Source of the DNA: an uncultured Cellulomonas sp.
Lineage (GTDB): Bacteria; Actinomycetota; Actinomycetes; Actinomycetales; Cellulomonadaceae
Assembly (NCBI RefSeq): GCF_947494015.1
Contig: NZ_CANLTL010000004.1
Location: forward strand, 62,001 to 126,000
Length of the DNA: 64,000 nucleotides
Direction of reading: 5' to 3'
Under the pieces are notes generated by a model. That model was not told the origin of the DNA, made no database searches, and saw nothing but the letters and a program-made list of their open reading frames with translations. Position numbers and translations under genes: made by a program. The stretch's first letter is position 1. Every line of letters starts with the position of its first letter. Below, in pieces: positions 34,838 to 43,180 of this stretch.

Positions 34838-35784
34838 TGAGCACCGACCCCACCGTCGTGGCCGCATCGACCACCACGTCACCGGAGAACACCGGCCGGC
34901 ACGGCGTCAGCCAGGAGCGCAGCACCGCCCTGCGCCGCCGCGCCCGCACCCGGGACCGCGGACGCGGCCTGCTGTTCCACCTGTTCGTGCTGGCCGTCAC
35001 CGCCGTCGTGCTGTACCCGGCGCTGTGGATGCTCATGTCGTCGTTCAAGCCGACGTCGCAGATCGTCGGGAACGTCTCGCTGTGGCCGGAGTCGGCGTCG
35101 CTGGCGAACTACGCCACCGCGCTGCAGGGCATCGGGGGCGTGTCGTTCTGGACGTTCTTCTGGAACTCGATGCTGCTCGCGGTCGCGTCGGTCGTGGGGA
35201 TCGCGCTGTCAGCGTCGGTGAGCTCCTACGCGTTCGCGCGGATCGAGTTCCCGGGGCGCAAGGTGTGGTTCACGCTGATGATCGCCACGCTGCTGCTGCC
35301 GTTCCACGTCGTGATCATCCCGCAGTACATCGTGTTCAACAATCTGGGCCTGGTGAACACCTACGTCCCGCTCCTGATCGGCAAGTTCCTGGCGGCCGAG
35401 GCGTTCTTCGTCTTCCTCATGGTGCAGTTCATGCGGAACCTGCCGCGCGAGCTGGACGAGGCGGCGCGCATCGACGGGGCGGGGCACGTGCGGATCTTCC
35501 GCTCGATCATGCTGCCGCTGATGAAGCCGGCCCTGGTGACGTCGTCGATCTTCGCGTTCATCTGGAGCTGGAACGACTTCTTCGGGCCGCTGCTGTACCT
35601 CAGCGACCCGGGCCTGTACCCGCTGCCGATCGCGCTGCGGCTGTTCGTCGACCAGACCACCACGTCCGACTACGGGGCCCAGATGGCCATGTCGGTCCTC
35701 GCGCTCGTCCCGGTCCTGCTCTTCTTCCTGCTGTTCCAGCGGTACCTGGTCGGGGGCGTGGCGACCCAGGGACTGAAGGGCTGA
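34837..35784 (+). CDS. Sugar ABC transporter permease (MalG/UgpE type)
   Basis: A 315-residue second permease of the importer. About 45 polar residues precede six helices; ALWMLMSSFKPTSQIVGN near the first periplasmic loop and the EAA loop DEAARIDGAGHVRIFRSIML are the family signatures. GCGGGGAGG provides a ribosome site within the end of the previous gene. It would form a heterodimer with the upstream permease and receive sugar from the lipoprotein. The close packing and common direction show a single transcript. Confidence 0.94.
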   Translation: MSTDPTVVAASTTTSPENTGRHGVSQERSTALRRRARTRDRGRGLLFHLFVLAVTAVVLYPALWMLMSSFKPTSQIVGNVSLWPESASLANYATALQGIGGVSFWTFFWNSMLLAVASVVGIALSASVSSYAFARIEFPGRKVWFTLMIATLLLPFHVVIIPQYIVFNNLGLVNTYVPLLIGKFLAAEAFFVFLMVQFMRNLPRELDEAARIDGAGHVRIFRSIMLPLMKPALVTSSIFAFIWSWNDFFGPLLYLSDPGLYPLPIALRLFVDQTTTSDYGAQMAMSVLALVPVLLFFLLFQRYLVGGVATQGLKG

Positions 35785-35785
35785 C

Positions 35786-36439
35786 GTGGGGCACCCGGCG
35801 GTGACGAGTGCCCGTGACCGACGCGGTCGTGCCCGCGACCGCGCCAGCGCGCCGGGACCGCTGCTCGGCGGGACGACCCGGCTGCAGCTGTTCGGCGAGG
35901 TGCTCGTCGTGGGTGCCGCGGTGGCGGTCCTGAGCCTTCCGCTGGTCACCGCCGTCCCGGCGGTGGCCGCGGGGGTGCTGCACCTGCGCCGGCACCTGTC
36001 GGGTGAGCCCGACAGCCTGCGCGACCTGCTGGCAGGGGTCGGTCCCGCGGTGCGGGACCTGTGGCCGGTGGGTCTCGCGCTGCCGGTCGTGCTGCTCGGG
36101 CTCGGCTACAGCGTGTGGATCTCCGGCACGGGGGCCCTGCCCGGCGGCACGGTGGTCGGCGTGGTCAGCGCGTTGGTCGCGCTGGTCGCCGTCGTGGTGG
36201 CGCTGCGCACCGCGGGGACCTGGGCACCGGGGCGCGGTGCGGCGGGGTCGGTCCGTGCTGCTTCGCGCCGGGCGGGCGACGACCTCGGCGGCTCCGGGCT
36301 GCTGGTCGCGGCCCTCGCCGTGAGCGCCGTCCTGGTGTGGATGCTGCTGCCGCTGCTGCTCGTCGTCGGCGGGTTGCTGGCCATGGCGGTGCTCGCGGTC
36401 GAGCACCGGTGGGCGGTCGACGGGGGCGGGCACCGGTGA
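35786..36439 (+). CDS. DUF624 / YesL-like membrane protein
   Basis: A 217-residue protein with about five hydrophobic segments, starting two bases after the second permease. The pattern of two helices, a short amphipathic stretch (LHLRRHLSGEPDSLRDLLAG) and then paired helices matches the DUF624/YesL family, nearly always encoded with carbohydrate ABC importers and pectin genes. Its role is unproven; an accessory function in transport is usually assumed. Its stop overlaps the start of the first Gfo/Idh/MocA gene in GTGA, so it is within the same operon. Confidence 0.75.
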   Translation: MGHPAVTSARDRRGRARDRASAPGPLLGGTTRLQLFGEVLVVGAAVAVLSLPLVTAVPAVAAGVLHLRRHLSGEPDSLRDLLAGVGPAVRDLWPVGLALPVVLLGLGYSVWISGTGALPGGTVVGVVSALVALVAVVVALRTAGTWAPGRGAAGSVRAASRRAGDDLGGSGLLVAALAVSAVLVWMLLPLLLVVGGLLAMAVLAVEHRWAVDGGGHR

Positions 36440-37536
36440 CCGGCGGTACGCCCCGGATCGCCGTCGTCGGGACCGGCTGGTGGTCCGCCAACCACCACGT
36501 CCCCTCGCTCGCGCAGTACGACGGTGCGGAGCTGGTGGCGCTGTGCGACCCGCAGCGCGACCGCGCGCGGAGCCTCGCCGACCAGCACGACGTGCCGCAG
36601 GTCGTCACCGACCTCGACGCGCTGCTGGCGCTCGGCCCGGACGGCGTCGTGATCGCGACGCCGCACGTCACGCACCACGAGCTCGCGTCGCGCGCGCTGG
36701 ACGCCGGGGTGCACGTGCTGCTCGAGAAGCCGATGACCACCTCGGCAGCCACCGCGGCGGACCTCGTCCTGCGCGCCGAGCGGGCCGGCGTCCACCTCGC
36801 GATCGGCTACACCGACCAGTACTCACCCACCGCGGCGCTCGTGCGCCGCGCCGTGCGGGAGGACATCGGCGACCTGGTCCAGGTGATGGCGGAGTTCAGC
36901 TCGGCGACCGAGCCGCTGTTCGCCCGGGCCGAGGCCGGCGAGCACGGGGACTCCGCCGCGGACCAGCACCCCGACACGTACGCCGCGGACGCCGGCGGGG
37001 GACAGGCCCACACCCAGCTCACCCACCTGATGGGCATGGTGCTGTGGGTCACCGACCGCGAGGTCGCCGAGGTCGCCGCCTTCACCGACCACCGCGGGCT
37101 CGACGTGGACGTCGACGACGTCGCGGCGCTGCGCTTCGCCGGTGGCGGCACCGGTGTGGTCACCTCGACCGGGATGGCGGGCGACGCCAACGGCGTGCGG
37201 CACAGCGTGCGGTTCCTCGGCACCCGCGGCACCGTCGACCTCGACATGGTCACCGGCATCGCCCGCGTGCGGCGCGGTGACGGGACGGTCGCGACCATCA
37301 CCCCACCCCCGCACGAGCCGGACGACCGGACCTGGGCACCCGCGCGCAGGTTCGCGGACCTGATCGCCGGGCGCGCCGACAACCCCGCGCCCGCCCGGCC
37401 CGCGGCGGCCGCGGCGGCGTGCATCGAGTCCCTGCTCGAGTCCGCGCGCACCCGGGCGTTCGTCCGGGTGCCACCCCTGCCGCCGGCGCCCGCCACGACC
37501 GGCGCACCGGCGCACCCCACCCGAGGAGACCTGTGA
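36436..37536 (+). CDS. Gfo/Idh/MocA family oxidoreductase (first copy)
   Basis: A 366-residue NAD(P)-dependent dehydrogenase. The Rossmann motif VVGTGWWSANHHVPSL is at residues 9-24, the catalytic loop HVLLEKPMTTS near 95 carries the conserved EKP, and a GGGQAHTQLTHLMGMVLW segment replaces the usual DxGxHxxD substrate motif of the C-terminal beta-sheet domain. The family oxidises or epimerises sugars and inositols. In a rhamnogalacturonan context a substrate among galacturonate or rhamnose derivatives is plausible, but sequence does not prove it. Four-base GTGA overlaps tie it to genes on both sides. Confidence 0.88.
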   Translation: MTGGTPRIAVVGTGWWSANHHVPSLAQYDGAELVALCDPQRDRARSLADQHDVPQVVTDLDALLALGPDGVVIATPHVTHHELASRALDAGVHVLLEKPMTTSAATAADLVLRAERAGVHLAIGYTDQYSPTAALVRRAVREDIGDLVQVMAEFSSATEPLFARAEAGEHGDSAADQHPDTYAADAGGGQAHTQLTHLMGMVLWVTDREVAEVAAFTDHRGLDVDVDDVAALRFAGGGTGVVTSTGMAGDANGVRHSVRFLGTRGTVDLDMVTGIARVRRGDGTVATITPPPHEPDDRTWAPARRFADLIAGRADNPAPARPAAAAAACIESLLESARTRAFVRVPPLPPAPATTGAPAHPTRGDL

Positions 37537-38663
37537 GCCCCGCCCCCCAGAGCCCGATGCGCTCGATCATCGTGGGGACCGGCGGCGTCGCCGGTCTGCA
37601 CGCCGCCGCCGTCGCTGCCCAGCCCGAGCGTGCCGTCGTCGTCGCCGGGGTGGACATCGACCCCGCGCGGGCCGAGGCGTTCGCCCGGGAGCACGGTCTG
37701 GCGTCCTGGACCACCGACCTCGCCGCCGCCCTGGACGGACGGCTGCCCGGCCGGCCCGCCGACGCACCGCCGGACCTGGCGCACGTGTGCACGCCGCCCG
37801 GCACGCACGTCCCGCTCGCGCTGCAGTGCCTGGAGGCCGGCGTCCCCGTGCTGCTGGAGAAGCCGCCGGCGCTCAGCCTCGCCGAGGTCGACCGGCTGCT
37901 CGACGCGTCGCAGACCACCGGCGTGGGCATCGGCGTCGTCGTCCAGCAACGGTTCGGCGGCGCCGCACGGCGAGCCCGCCGGCTGATCGCCGACGGTGCG
38001 CTCGGGCGGCCGCTCGTCGCAACCTGCCACACGCTCTGGTACCGCGACCCGGCCTACTTCGCCGTGCCGTGGCGCGGCCGGTGGGAGCTCGAGGGCGGCG
38101 GCACCACGATCGGTCACGGCATCCACCAGATGGACCTGCTGCTGTCCCTGCTCGGGCCCTGGGCCGAGGTGACGGCGATGGCGGGGCGCCTCGCGCGGGA
38201 CACCGCCACCGAGGACGTCTCGACGGCGGCCGTGCGCTTCGCCGACGGCGCCCTCGCCACCATGACGAGCTCGGCCGTCTCCCCGCGGCAGACGTCGTCG
38301 GTGCGGATCGACACCGAGCGGGCGACGCTCGAGCTCGAGCACCTGTACGGGTACTCCGACGCCGACTGGACCTTCACCCCGGCCCCCGGGCACGAGGACC
38401 TCGCCGAGGCGTGGGCGGCCGACGGGCCCGGCCCCGACAGCGGCCACGACAGCCAGCTCGCCGCGGTGCTCGACGCGCGGGACGCCGGCGAGCCGCTGCC
38501 GGTGCCGCTGGCCGACGTGCGCGACACCATGGAGCTGGTCGCGGCGATCTACGCCTCGGCGTTCACCGGGCAGATCGTCCGGCGCGGAGACATCGTCCCC
38601 GGTCACCCGTTCTACGAGCGCATGGACGGCACCGGCGCCCCGTGGGCCGGCGACGGACGCTGA
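37533..38663 (+). CDS. Gfo/Idh/MocA family oxidoreductase (second copy)
   Basis: A 376-residue dehydrogenase of the same family as the gene before it but clearly different in sequence. It has the Rossmann start SIIVGTGGVAGLHAAAVAA, the EKP catalytic motif in VPVLLEKPPALSLAEVD and the substrate motif GGGTTIGHGIHQMDLLLSLL, which keeps the GxHxxD pattern that the first copy lacks. Two unlike members in tandem suggest two steps of one sugar conversion. The GTG overlaps the previous stop by four bases. This is the last gene of the importer operon; a palindromic hairpin follows five bases after the stop. Confidence 0.9.
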   Translation: MSPAPQSPMRSIIVGTGGVAGLHAAAVAAQPERAVVVAGVDIDPARAEAFAREHGLASWTTDLAAALDGRLPGRPADAPPDLAHVCTPPGTHVPLALQCLEAGVPVLLEKPPALSLAEVDRLLDASQTTGVGIGVVVQQRFGGAARRARRLIADGALGRPLVATCHTLWYRDPAYFAVPWRGRWELEGGGTTIGHGIHQMDLLLSLLGPWAEVTAMAGRLARDTATEDVSTAAVRFADGALATMTSSAVSPRQTSSVRIDTERATLELEHLYGYSDADWTFTPAPGHEDLAEAWAADGPGPDSGHDSQLAAVLDARDAGEPLPVPLADVRDTMELVAAIYASAFTGQIVRRGDIVPGHPFYERMDGTGAPWAGDGR

Positions 38664-38667
38664 CGCG

Positions 38668-38683
38668 CACGGACCGGTCCGTG
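38668..38683. terminator. Palindromic hairpin between convergent genes
   Basis: CACGGACCGGTCCGTG is a perfect 16-base palindrome placed between the end of the importer operon and the end of the minus-strand SDR gene. It can form a short stem with a tight loop in transcripts of either strand. Confidence 0.5.
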
Positions 38684-38684
38684 G

Positions 38685-39476
38685 CTACAGCATCCCCGTG
38701 AGGACCCCGCCGTCCGCGCGGAGCGAGGCCCCGTTCGTCGCGGACGCCAGCGGGCTGGCGAGGTAGGTGACCAGGTTCGCGATCTCGGCCGGCGCGATGA
38801 AGCGCTCCAGGAGCGTCGTCCGGTTCTGGGCGATGATCGCGTCCCGCATCGTGTCGGTCGGGATGCCCTGCGCTGCGGCGATGGCCTCGACCGTCGTCGC
38901 GACCCCGTCGGAGAGGGTCGGTCCGCCGAGCACGGTGTTGACGGTGACCTCGGTGCCGCGGGTGAGCTTGGCGAGCCCGTTGCCGAGCGCGAGCATCGCC
39001 GCCTTCGTGGTGCCGTAGTGGATCATGTCGGCCGGGACGTTCACGCCGGACTCGCTGCTGACGAAGACGATCCGTCCCCAGCCGCGTTCCAGCATGCGGG
39101 GGAGCAGGTACCGCGAGAGCCGGACGCCGCTCATGACGTTGACCTCGACGTACCGGGCCCATTCCTCGTCGGGGATCGTCCCGAAGTCGGCGAGGCCGAA
39201 CAGCCCGACGTTGTTGACGAGGATGTCGACCGCTCCCAGTGACTCCAGGAGCTCCGCCACCTCGGTGCGGTCGCTGAAGTCGGCCACCAGGCCGGACGGA
39301 TCGGAGCCGGGATGCTCCTGGCGGAGCCGGTCGACCGCGGCCTGCACTCGATCGGTGGCCCGCCCGTTGACCGTCACGCGGACACCCTCGGCGGTGAGAG
39401 CCGCGGCGACGGCGTACCCGATGCCCTGTGTCGATCCGCTGACGAACGCCGTCCTGCCCCGAAGGCCGAGCTCCAC
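38685..39476 (-). CDS. SDR family oxidoreductase
   Basis: A 263-residue classical short-chain dehydrogenase. The cofactor motif is VSGSTQGIGYAVAAAL, NNVGLFG the structural strand and HYGTTKAAML holds the catalytic Tyr-x-x-x-Lys. The Asp that would select NAD is replaced by VNGRATDR (Arg after the second strand), pointing to NADP. The GTG start follows a GGAGGGG ribosome site by seven bases. It is divergent from a MarR-type regulator, with two palindromic operators between them. It probably acts on a compound sensed by that regulator rather than in the rhamnose path. Confidence 0.88.
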   Translation of the reverse strand: MELGLRGRTAFVSGSTQGIGYAVAAALTAEGVRVTVNGRATDRVQAAVDRLRQEHPGSDPSGLVADFSDRTEVAELLESLGAVDILVNNVGLFGLADFGTIPDEEWARYVEVNVMSGVRLSRYLLPRMLERGWGRIVFVSSESGVNVPADMIHYGTTKAAMLALGNGLAKLTRGTEVTVNTVLGGPTLSDGVATTVEAIAAAQGIPTDTMRDAIIAQNRTTLLERFIAPAEIANLVTYLASPLASATNGASLRADGGVLTGML

Positions 39477-39512
39477 GATGACCCCTCCACTGGTGTCCCT
39501 GCCGGTGTCGAT

Positions 39513-39530
39513 CACTTGCGCAGGCAAGTG
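39513..39530. promoter_or_regulatory. MarR-type operator 1
   Basis: CACTTGCGCAGGCAAGTG is a perfect inverted repeat (seven-base arms CACTTGC and GCAAGTG, four-base spacer) in the gap between the divergent SDR and MarR genes, in the size range bound by MarR dimers. Confidence 0.75.
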
Positions 39531-39547
39531 CTGGACCGGACGCTATC

Positions 39548-39565
39548 ACTTGCCGGAGCAAGCGA
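39548..39565. promoter_or_regulatory. MarR-type operator 2
   Basis: CACTTGCCGGAGCAAGCG repeats operator 1 with the same seven-base arms and four-base spacer and one mismatch in the right arm. Its start is 35 bases after that of operator 1, nearer the regulator's own start codon. Confidence 0.68.
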
Positions 39566-39607
39566 CGCTGTCGGCGGGAGGCCCGACCGGTGGCATAGCC
39601 TCGGGCC

Positions 39608-40117
39608 ATGTCGACGCAGGTGGGACCCCCGGGGATGACCGAGGCGGAGTTCGAGGTCTGGGCGTCGCTCGCCACGCTGCTGGAACGGCTGCCCGCGGCG
39701 CTGGACGCGCAGCTGCAGCGCGACAGCGGCCTCACCCACTTCGAGCAGGGCCTGCTGTACGCACTCGACACCGCTCCGGAGCGCACGCTGCGGATGAGCA
39801 CGCTCGCCGGCTTCGCCAGCGCCACCCTGTCGCGGCTGTCCCGCGCGGTCACCCGGCTCGAGACGAAGGGCTGGGTCCGCCGCCGGCCCGATCCGACCGA
39901 CGGCCGGTTCACCTTGGCCGTCCTCACCGAGGAGGGCCACCGCATGGTGGCGCAGGCGACCCCTGCTCACCACGCGCTGGTCAAGCGCCTGGTGTTCGAC
40001 GCACTCAGTGACGCCCAGGCACGTCAGCTCGGGCTCATCGCCCGGCGGCTCGTCGAATCGGTCGACACCGCGCCCGCCTGGCGCCCGCCGGCCGCGGGGG
40101 AGGTCGGCGCGCCCTGA
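39608..40117 (+). CDS. MarR family transcriptional regulator
   Basis: A 169-residue winged-helix regulator. The recognition region RMSTLAGFASATLSRLSRAV is followed by the wing (LETKGWVRRRPDPTDGR, LAVLTEEG), the normal MarR pattern. MarR dimers usually repress a divergent target gene and release it on binding a small phenolic or lipophilic ligand. The divergent SDR gene and the two inverted repeats between them (39513 and 39548) make that gene its likely target. The ligand is unknown. The C-terminal 20 residues are low complexity. Confidence 0.9.
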   Translation: MSTQVGPPGMTEAEFEVWASLATLLERLPAALDAQLQRDSGLTHFEQGLLYALDTAPERTLRMSTLAGFASATLSRLSRAVTRLETKGWVRRRPDPTDGRFTLAVLTEEGHRMVAQATPAHHALVKRLVFDALSDAQARQLGLIARRLVESVDTAPAWRPPAAGEVGAP

Positions 40118-40186
40118 GCACGGGGCACCCCTCGAACGCGCGGACCGAGCCGCCGACCGCAGCGGCGTCCCGGCGCACTGTGGCCG

Positions 40187-41365
40187 TCAGCGCAGCGTCT
40201 CGGTCGCCGGAACCCCCCCGACCCGTTCGTCCCCCTCCGCACCCGCGACGTCGCCCGCGATGGTGCCCGATGGCGCCGCGCCGGACGACGCCCGCACGAC
40301 GAGCTCGGGCTGGAACTGCACGTGCTGGGCGGGCGCGCCGTCGGGGCCCGCGCCGCGCAGCAGCAGGTCGGCGGCGACCTCGCCGAGCCGGTGCGTGGGC
40401 TGACGCACCGAGGTCAGCGGCGTGGTGAGCATCGAGGCGAAGTTGACGTCGTCGTACCCCACGACGGCCATGTCGTCCGGGATGCTCAGGCCGTGGGCAC
40501 GCAGCGTGCGCATCGCGCCCAGCGCGGTGAGGTCGTTGACGCAGAACAGCGCGGTGGGCGCGGTTCCGCCGACGAGCAGCTCGGTGACGCCGGCCTCGCC
40601 GCCGTCGGCGTTGAGCGCCGGGACCTCCACCTCCACCAGCGCCGAGGCTCCCAAGCCCGCCTCGTCGAGCGCGCGCAGCGCACCGGCGCGCCGGTCCACG
40701 CACTGCTGGATGGTCGCCGGACCATTGATGAACCCGACGCGGCGGTGACCGAGCGAGACCAGGTGGCGCACGGCCATCGCCGCGCCCGCGACGTCGTCCA
40801 CGGCGACCGACGAGACGTCGGCGACGGGGGAGGTCTGGTCCAGCAGGACGACCTGCACACCCCGGGACCGCAGCTCGAGCAGGTGGTCGAGGTCCGCTCC
40901 CGCGGGCGTCACCAGCACGCCGAGCACGCCGTGCTCCTCGAAGAGCCGCAGGTACCGCGCCTCCCGGGCGACGTCGCCGTCGGAGCTTGCGAGCATGAGC
41001 GTGTAGTCGTCGAGGGAGAGGCGGTCCTCGATGCCCCGGGCGACCTCGGTGAAGAACGGGTTCGCGATGTCCAGCAGGACCGCGCCGACCGTCGAGATCG
41101 TCCCCGCGCGCAACTGACGTGCCGAGCCGTTCGGGATGAAGGACAGCTCCTCGATGGCGCGCTGCACGCGCTCGCGGGTCGTCTCCGAGACACGGTCGGG
41201 CCGGTTGAGGACGTTCGACACCGTGCCGAGGGAGACCCCGGCGTGCCGGGCGACGTCGCTGATGCTCGTGCGTCGTGGACCGCGCCGCCGGGTGTCGGCG
41301 GGCCGCGATCCGGTGAGCCGGGCCGGGTCGCTGGACGCGTCCGCACGGTCGGGGGTGGTGGCCAC
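40187..41365 (-). CDS. LacI family regulator, probable rhamnose/rhamnogalacturonan repressor
   Basis: A 392-residue LacI/GalR regulator. The helix-turn-helix and hinge begin at about residue 33 (TSISDVARHAGVSLGTVSN, VLNRPDRVSETTRERV), and the sugar-binding domain follows (AVLLDIANPFFTEVARGIE, PTALFCVNDLTALGAMRTL). It lies divergent from rhaM and next to the rha operon. A TGAACCGATTCA palindrome in the shared gap and TGAAACGTTTCA palindromes at other promoters of the locus are its likely binding sites. The inducer is probably L-rhamnose or an intermediate; this is inferred from context. The start is a GTG, and the N-terminal 30 residues before the DNA-binding domain are polar and unusual in length. 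Confidence 0.9.
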   Translation of the reverse strand: MATTPDRADASSDPARLTGSRPADTRRRGPRRTSISDVARHAGVSLGTVSNVLNRPDRVSETTRERVQRAIEELSFIPNGSARQLRAGTISTVGAVLLDIANPFFTEVARGIEDRLSLDDYTLMLASSDGDVAREARYLRLFEEHGVLGVLVTPAGADLDHLLELRSRGVQVVLLDQTSPVADVSSVAVDDVAGAAMAVRHLVSLGHRRVGFINGPATIQQCVDRRAGALRALDEAGLGASALVEVEVPALNADGGEAGVTELLVGGTAPTALFCVNDLTALGAMRTLRAHGLSIPDDMAVVGYDDVNFASMLTTPLTSVRQPTHRLGEVAADLLLRGAGPDGAPAQHVQFQPELVVRASSGAAPSGTIAGDVAGAEGDERVGGVPATETLR

Positions 41366-41398
41366 GGGGCTCCCTCTGCTGCGCTGCGCGGACGCCGG

Positions 41399-41450
41399 TT
41401 GACGCTCCGGTGGCCGCCTCGTACGGTCATTCTGCCCGTGAACCGATTCA
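41399..41450 (+). promoter_or_regulatory. rhaM promoter with LacI-type operator
   Basis: TTGACG (41399-41404), 17 bases, TACGGT (41422-41427) form a strong housekeeping promoter toward rhaM. The near-palindrome TGAACCGATTCA (41439-41450) lies at the predicted start of transcription, an ideal place for repression; it also lies upstream of the divergent regulator gene and may give autoregulation. Confidence 0.7.
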
Positions 41451-41505
41451 CCGAGGAATGGAGCGGCGTCCCGGGTCCTCGGGCCGGCGCCCGGCGAGGA
41501 CCCCC

Positions 41506-41880
41506 ATGGCGCGCGTGTGCTTCATCTCCCGCATCCGGACCGACCAGATCGAGACGTACAAGCAGCGCCACGCCGAGGTGTGGCCCGAGATGCTGGACGC
41601 GCTGCACGAGACCGGGTGGCGGGACTACACGCTCCACCTGGCGCCGGACGGCCTGCTGGTCGGCGTGGTCGACGTCGACGACTTCGACGCCGCCCGCGAG
41701 GCGATGGCGGCCCGCGAGGTGAACGCGCGATGGCAGGCCGAGATGGCGCAGCTGTTCGGCAGCGACGGCCCGCCGGACGAGGGGTTCGTCCAGCTCGAGA
41801 CGGTGTTCGACCTCGACGCCCAGCGGGCCGCGGCCCACGGGGCGCCGTCGGGCGCCCCCGGAGCGCCCGACGCCGACTGA
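41506..41880 (+). CDS. rhaM: L-rhamnose mutarotase
   Basis: A 124-residue enzyme that interconverts alpha and beta L-rhamnose, feeding the right anomer to the isomerase. The family signature is clear: the ferredoxin-like strand RVCFISRIRTDQIETYKQRH, AEVWPEMLDALHETGWRDYT and later WQAEMAQLF. The conserved His (KQRHAEVWPE) and the Trp/Tyr residues of the active site are kept. A 25-residue low-complexity tail follows the family domain. The ATG has GCGAGGA upstream. It is the first gene on the plus strand after the divergent LacI-type regulator. Confidence 0.93.
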   Translation: MARVCFISRIRTDQIETYKQRHAEVWPEMLDALHETGWRDYTLHLAPDGLLVGVVDVDDFDAAREAMAAREVNARWQAEMAQLFGSDGPPDEGFVQLETVFDLDAQRAAAHGAPSGAPGAPDAD

Positions 41881-41895
41881 CCAGGCCGCCGGTGG

Positions 41896-41941
41896 TTGAC
41901 CGGCGACGACCGCACCGGTTACGCTCGCTTGAAACGTTTCA
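41896..41941 (+). promoter_or_regulatory. rha operon promoter with perfect LacI-type operator
   Basis: TTGACC (41896-41901), 18 bases, TACGCT (41920-41925) form the promoter. The perfect palindrome TGAAACGTTTCA (41930-41941) covers the predicted transcription start, 40 bases before the rhaI start codon. A bound LacI-family repressor would block initiation. Confidence 0.8.
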
Positions 41942-41980
41942 CACCGTCGTGGGACGCCGGACCGACGAAGAGGCAACGAC

Positions 41981-43177
41981 GTGAGCACGCAGACGACGAC
42001 GTCAGGTGGCAGTGACCGGCAGGAGCGCGCGCTGGCCGCGCTCCGGGACCAGACCATCGAGCTGCCCAGCTGGGCGTTCGGCAACTCGGGTACGCGCTTC
42101 AAGGTGTTCGCCCAGGCGGGCGTCCCGCGGGACCCGTTCGAGAAGATCGCCGACGCCGGTCAGGTCCACCGGTACACCGGCGTCGCGCCGCGGGTGTCGC
42201 TGCACATCCCGTGGGACAGGGTGGACGACTACGACGCCCTCGCCAAGCACGCCGGCGAGCAGGGCGTGTCGATCGGGGCGATCAACTCGAACCTGTTCCA
42301 GGACGACGACTACATGCTCGGGTCCCTCACGCACCCCGACGCCCGGGTCCGGGCCAAGGCGGTCGCTCACCACCTCGAGTGCATCGACATCATGCGCGAG
42401 ACGGGGTCGCAGGACCTGAAGATCTGGTTGCCGGACGGGCTGAACTACCCCGGCCAGGACGACCTGCGCGCCCGTCAGGACCGCCTCGCCGAGGGCCTGG
42501 CCCAGGTGTACGCGGCGCTCGACCCCGAGCACCGGCTGATCCTGGAGTACAAGTTCTTCGAGCCGGCGTTCTACGCGATGGACGTCCCGGACTGGGGCAC
42601 CTCGCTGCTGCACTGCCTCGCGCTCGGTGACCGCGCGATGGTGGTGCTGGACACCGGCCACCACGCCCCCGGCACGAACATCGAGTTCATCGTGGCCCAG
42701 CTGCTGCGGGTCGGCCGGCTCGGGGCGTTCGACTTCAACTCCCGCTTCTACGCCGACGACGACCTCATGGTCGGCGCCGCGGACCCGTTCCAGCTGTTCC
42801 GGATCATGCACGAGATCGTGGGCGCCGGGGCGCTCGCACCGGACTCGGGCGTGAACTTCATGCTCGACCAGTGCCACAACATCGAGCCGAAGATCCCGGC
42901 GCAGATCCGCTCCGTGATGAACATCCAGGAGGCGACCGCCAAGGCGCTGCTCGTCGACCGCGACGCGCTGGCCGCTGCCCAGCGGTCCGGTGACGTGCTC
43001 GCCGCCAACGGCGCGCTCATGGACGCCTACAACACCGACGTGCGCCCGCTCGTCGCGGACCTGCGCGAGTCGCAGGGCCTGGACCCGGACCCGATGGCGG
43101 CGTTCGCGGCGTCGGGCTACACCGACACGATCGTGGCCGAGCGCGTCGGTGGCGCGCAGGCCGGATGGGGAGCCTGA
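41981..43177 (+). CDS. rhaI: L-rhamnose isomerase (Pseudomonas-type RhaI)
   Basis: A 398-residue metal-dependent isomerase that converts L-rhamnose to L-rhamnulose. It belongs to the TIM-barrel group of Pseudomonas stutzeri rhamnose isomerase rather than E. coli RhaA: ELPSWAFGNSGTRFKVFAQ at the start, LIPs of the barrel such as RLILEYKFFEPAFYAMDVPD with the metal-binding Glu, then VVLDTGHHAPGTNIE and FDFNSRFYADDDLMVG with further ligands. It is the first gene of the rhaI-rhaD-rhaB operon behind a perfect palindromic operator. The start is a GTG with GAAGAGG upstream. Confidence 0.95.
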   Translation: MSTQTTTSGGSDRQERALAALRDQTIELPSWAFGNSGTRFKVFAQAGVPRDPFEKIADAGQVHRYTGVAPRVSLHIPWDRVDDYDALAKHAGEQGVSIGAINSNLFQDDDYMLGSLTHPDARVRAKAVAHHLECIDIMRETGSQDLKIWLPDGLNYPGQDDLRARQDRLAEGLAQVYAALDPEHRLILEYKFFEPAFYAMDVPDWGTSLLHCLALGDRAMVVLDTGHHAPGTNIEFIVAQLLRVGRLGAFDFNSRFYADDDLMVGAADPFQLFRIMHEIVGAGALAPDSGVNFMLDQCHNIEPKIPAQIRSVMNIQEATAKALLVDRDALAAAQRSGDVLAANGALMDAYNTDVRPLVADLRESQGLDPDPMAAFAASGYTDTIVAERVGGAQAGWGA

Positions 43178-43180
43178 CCG

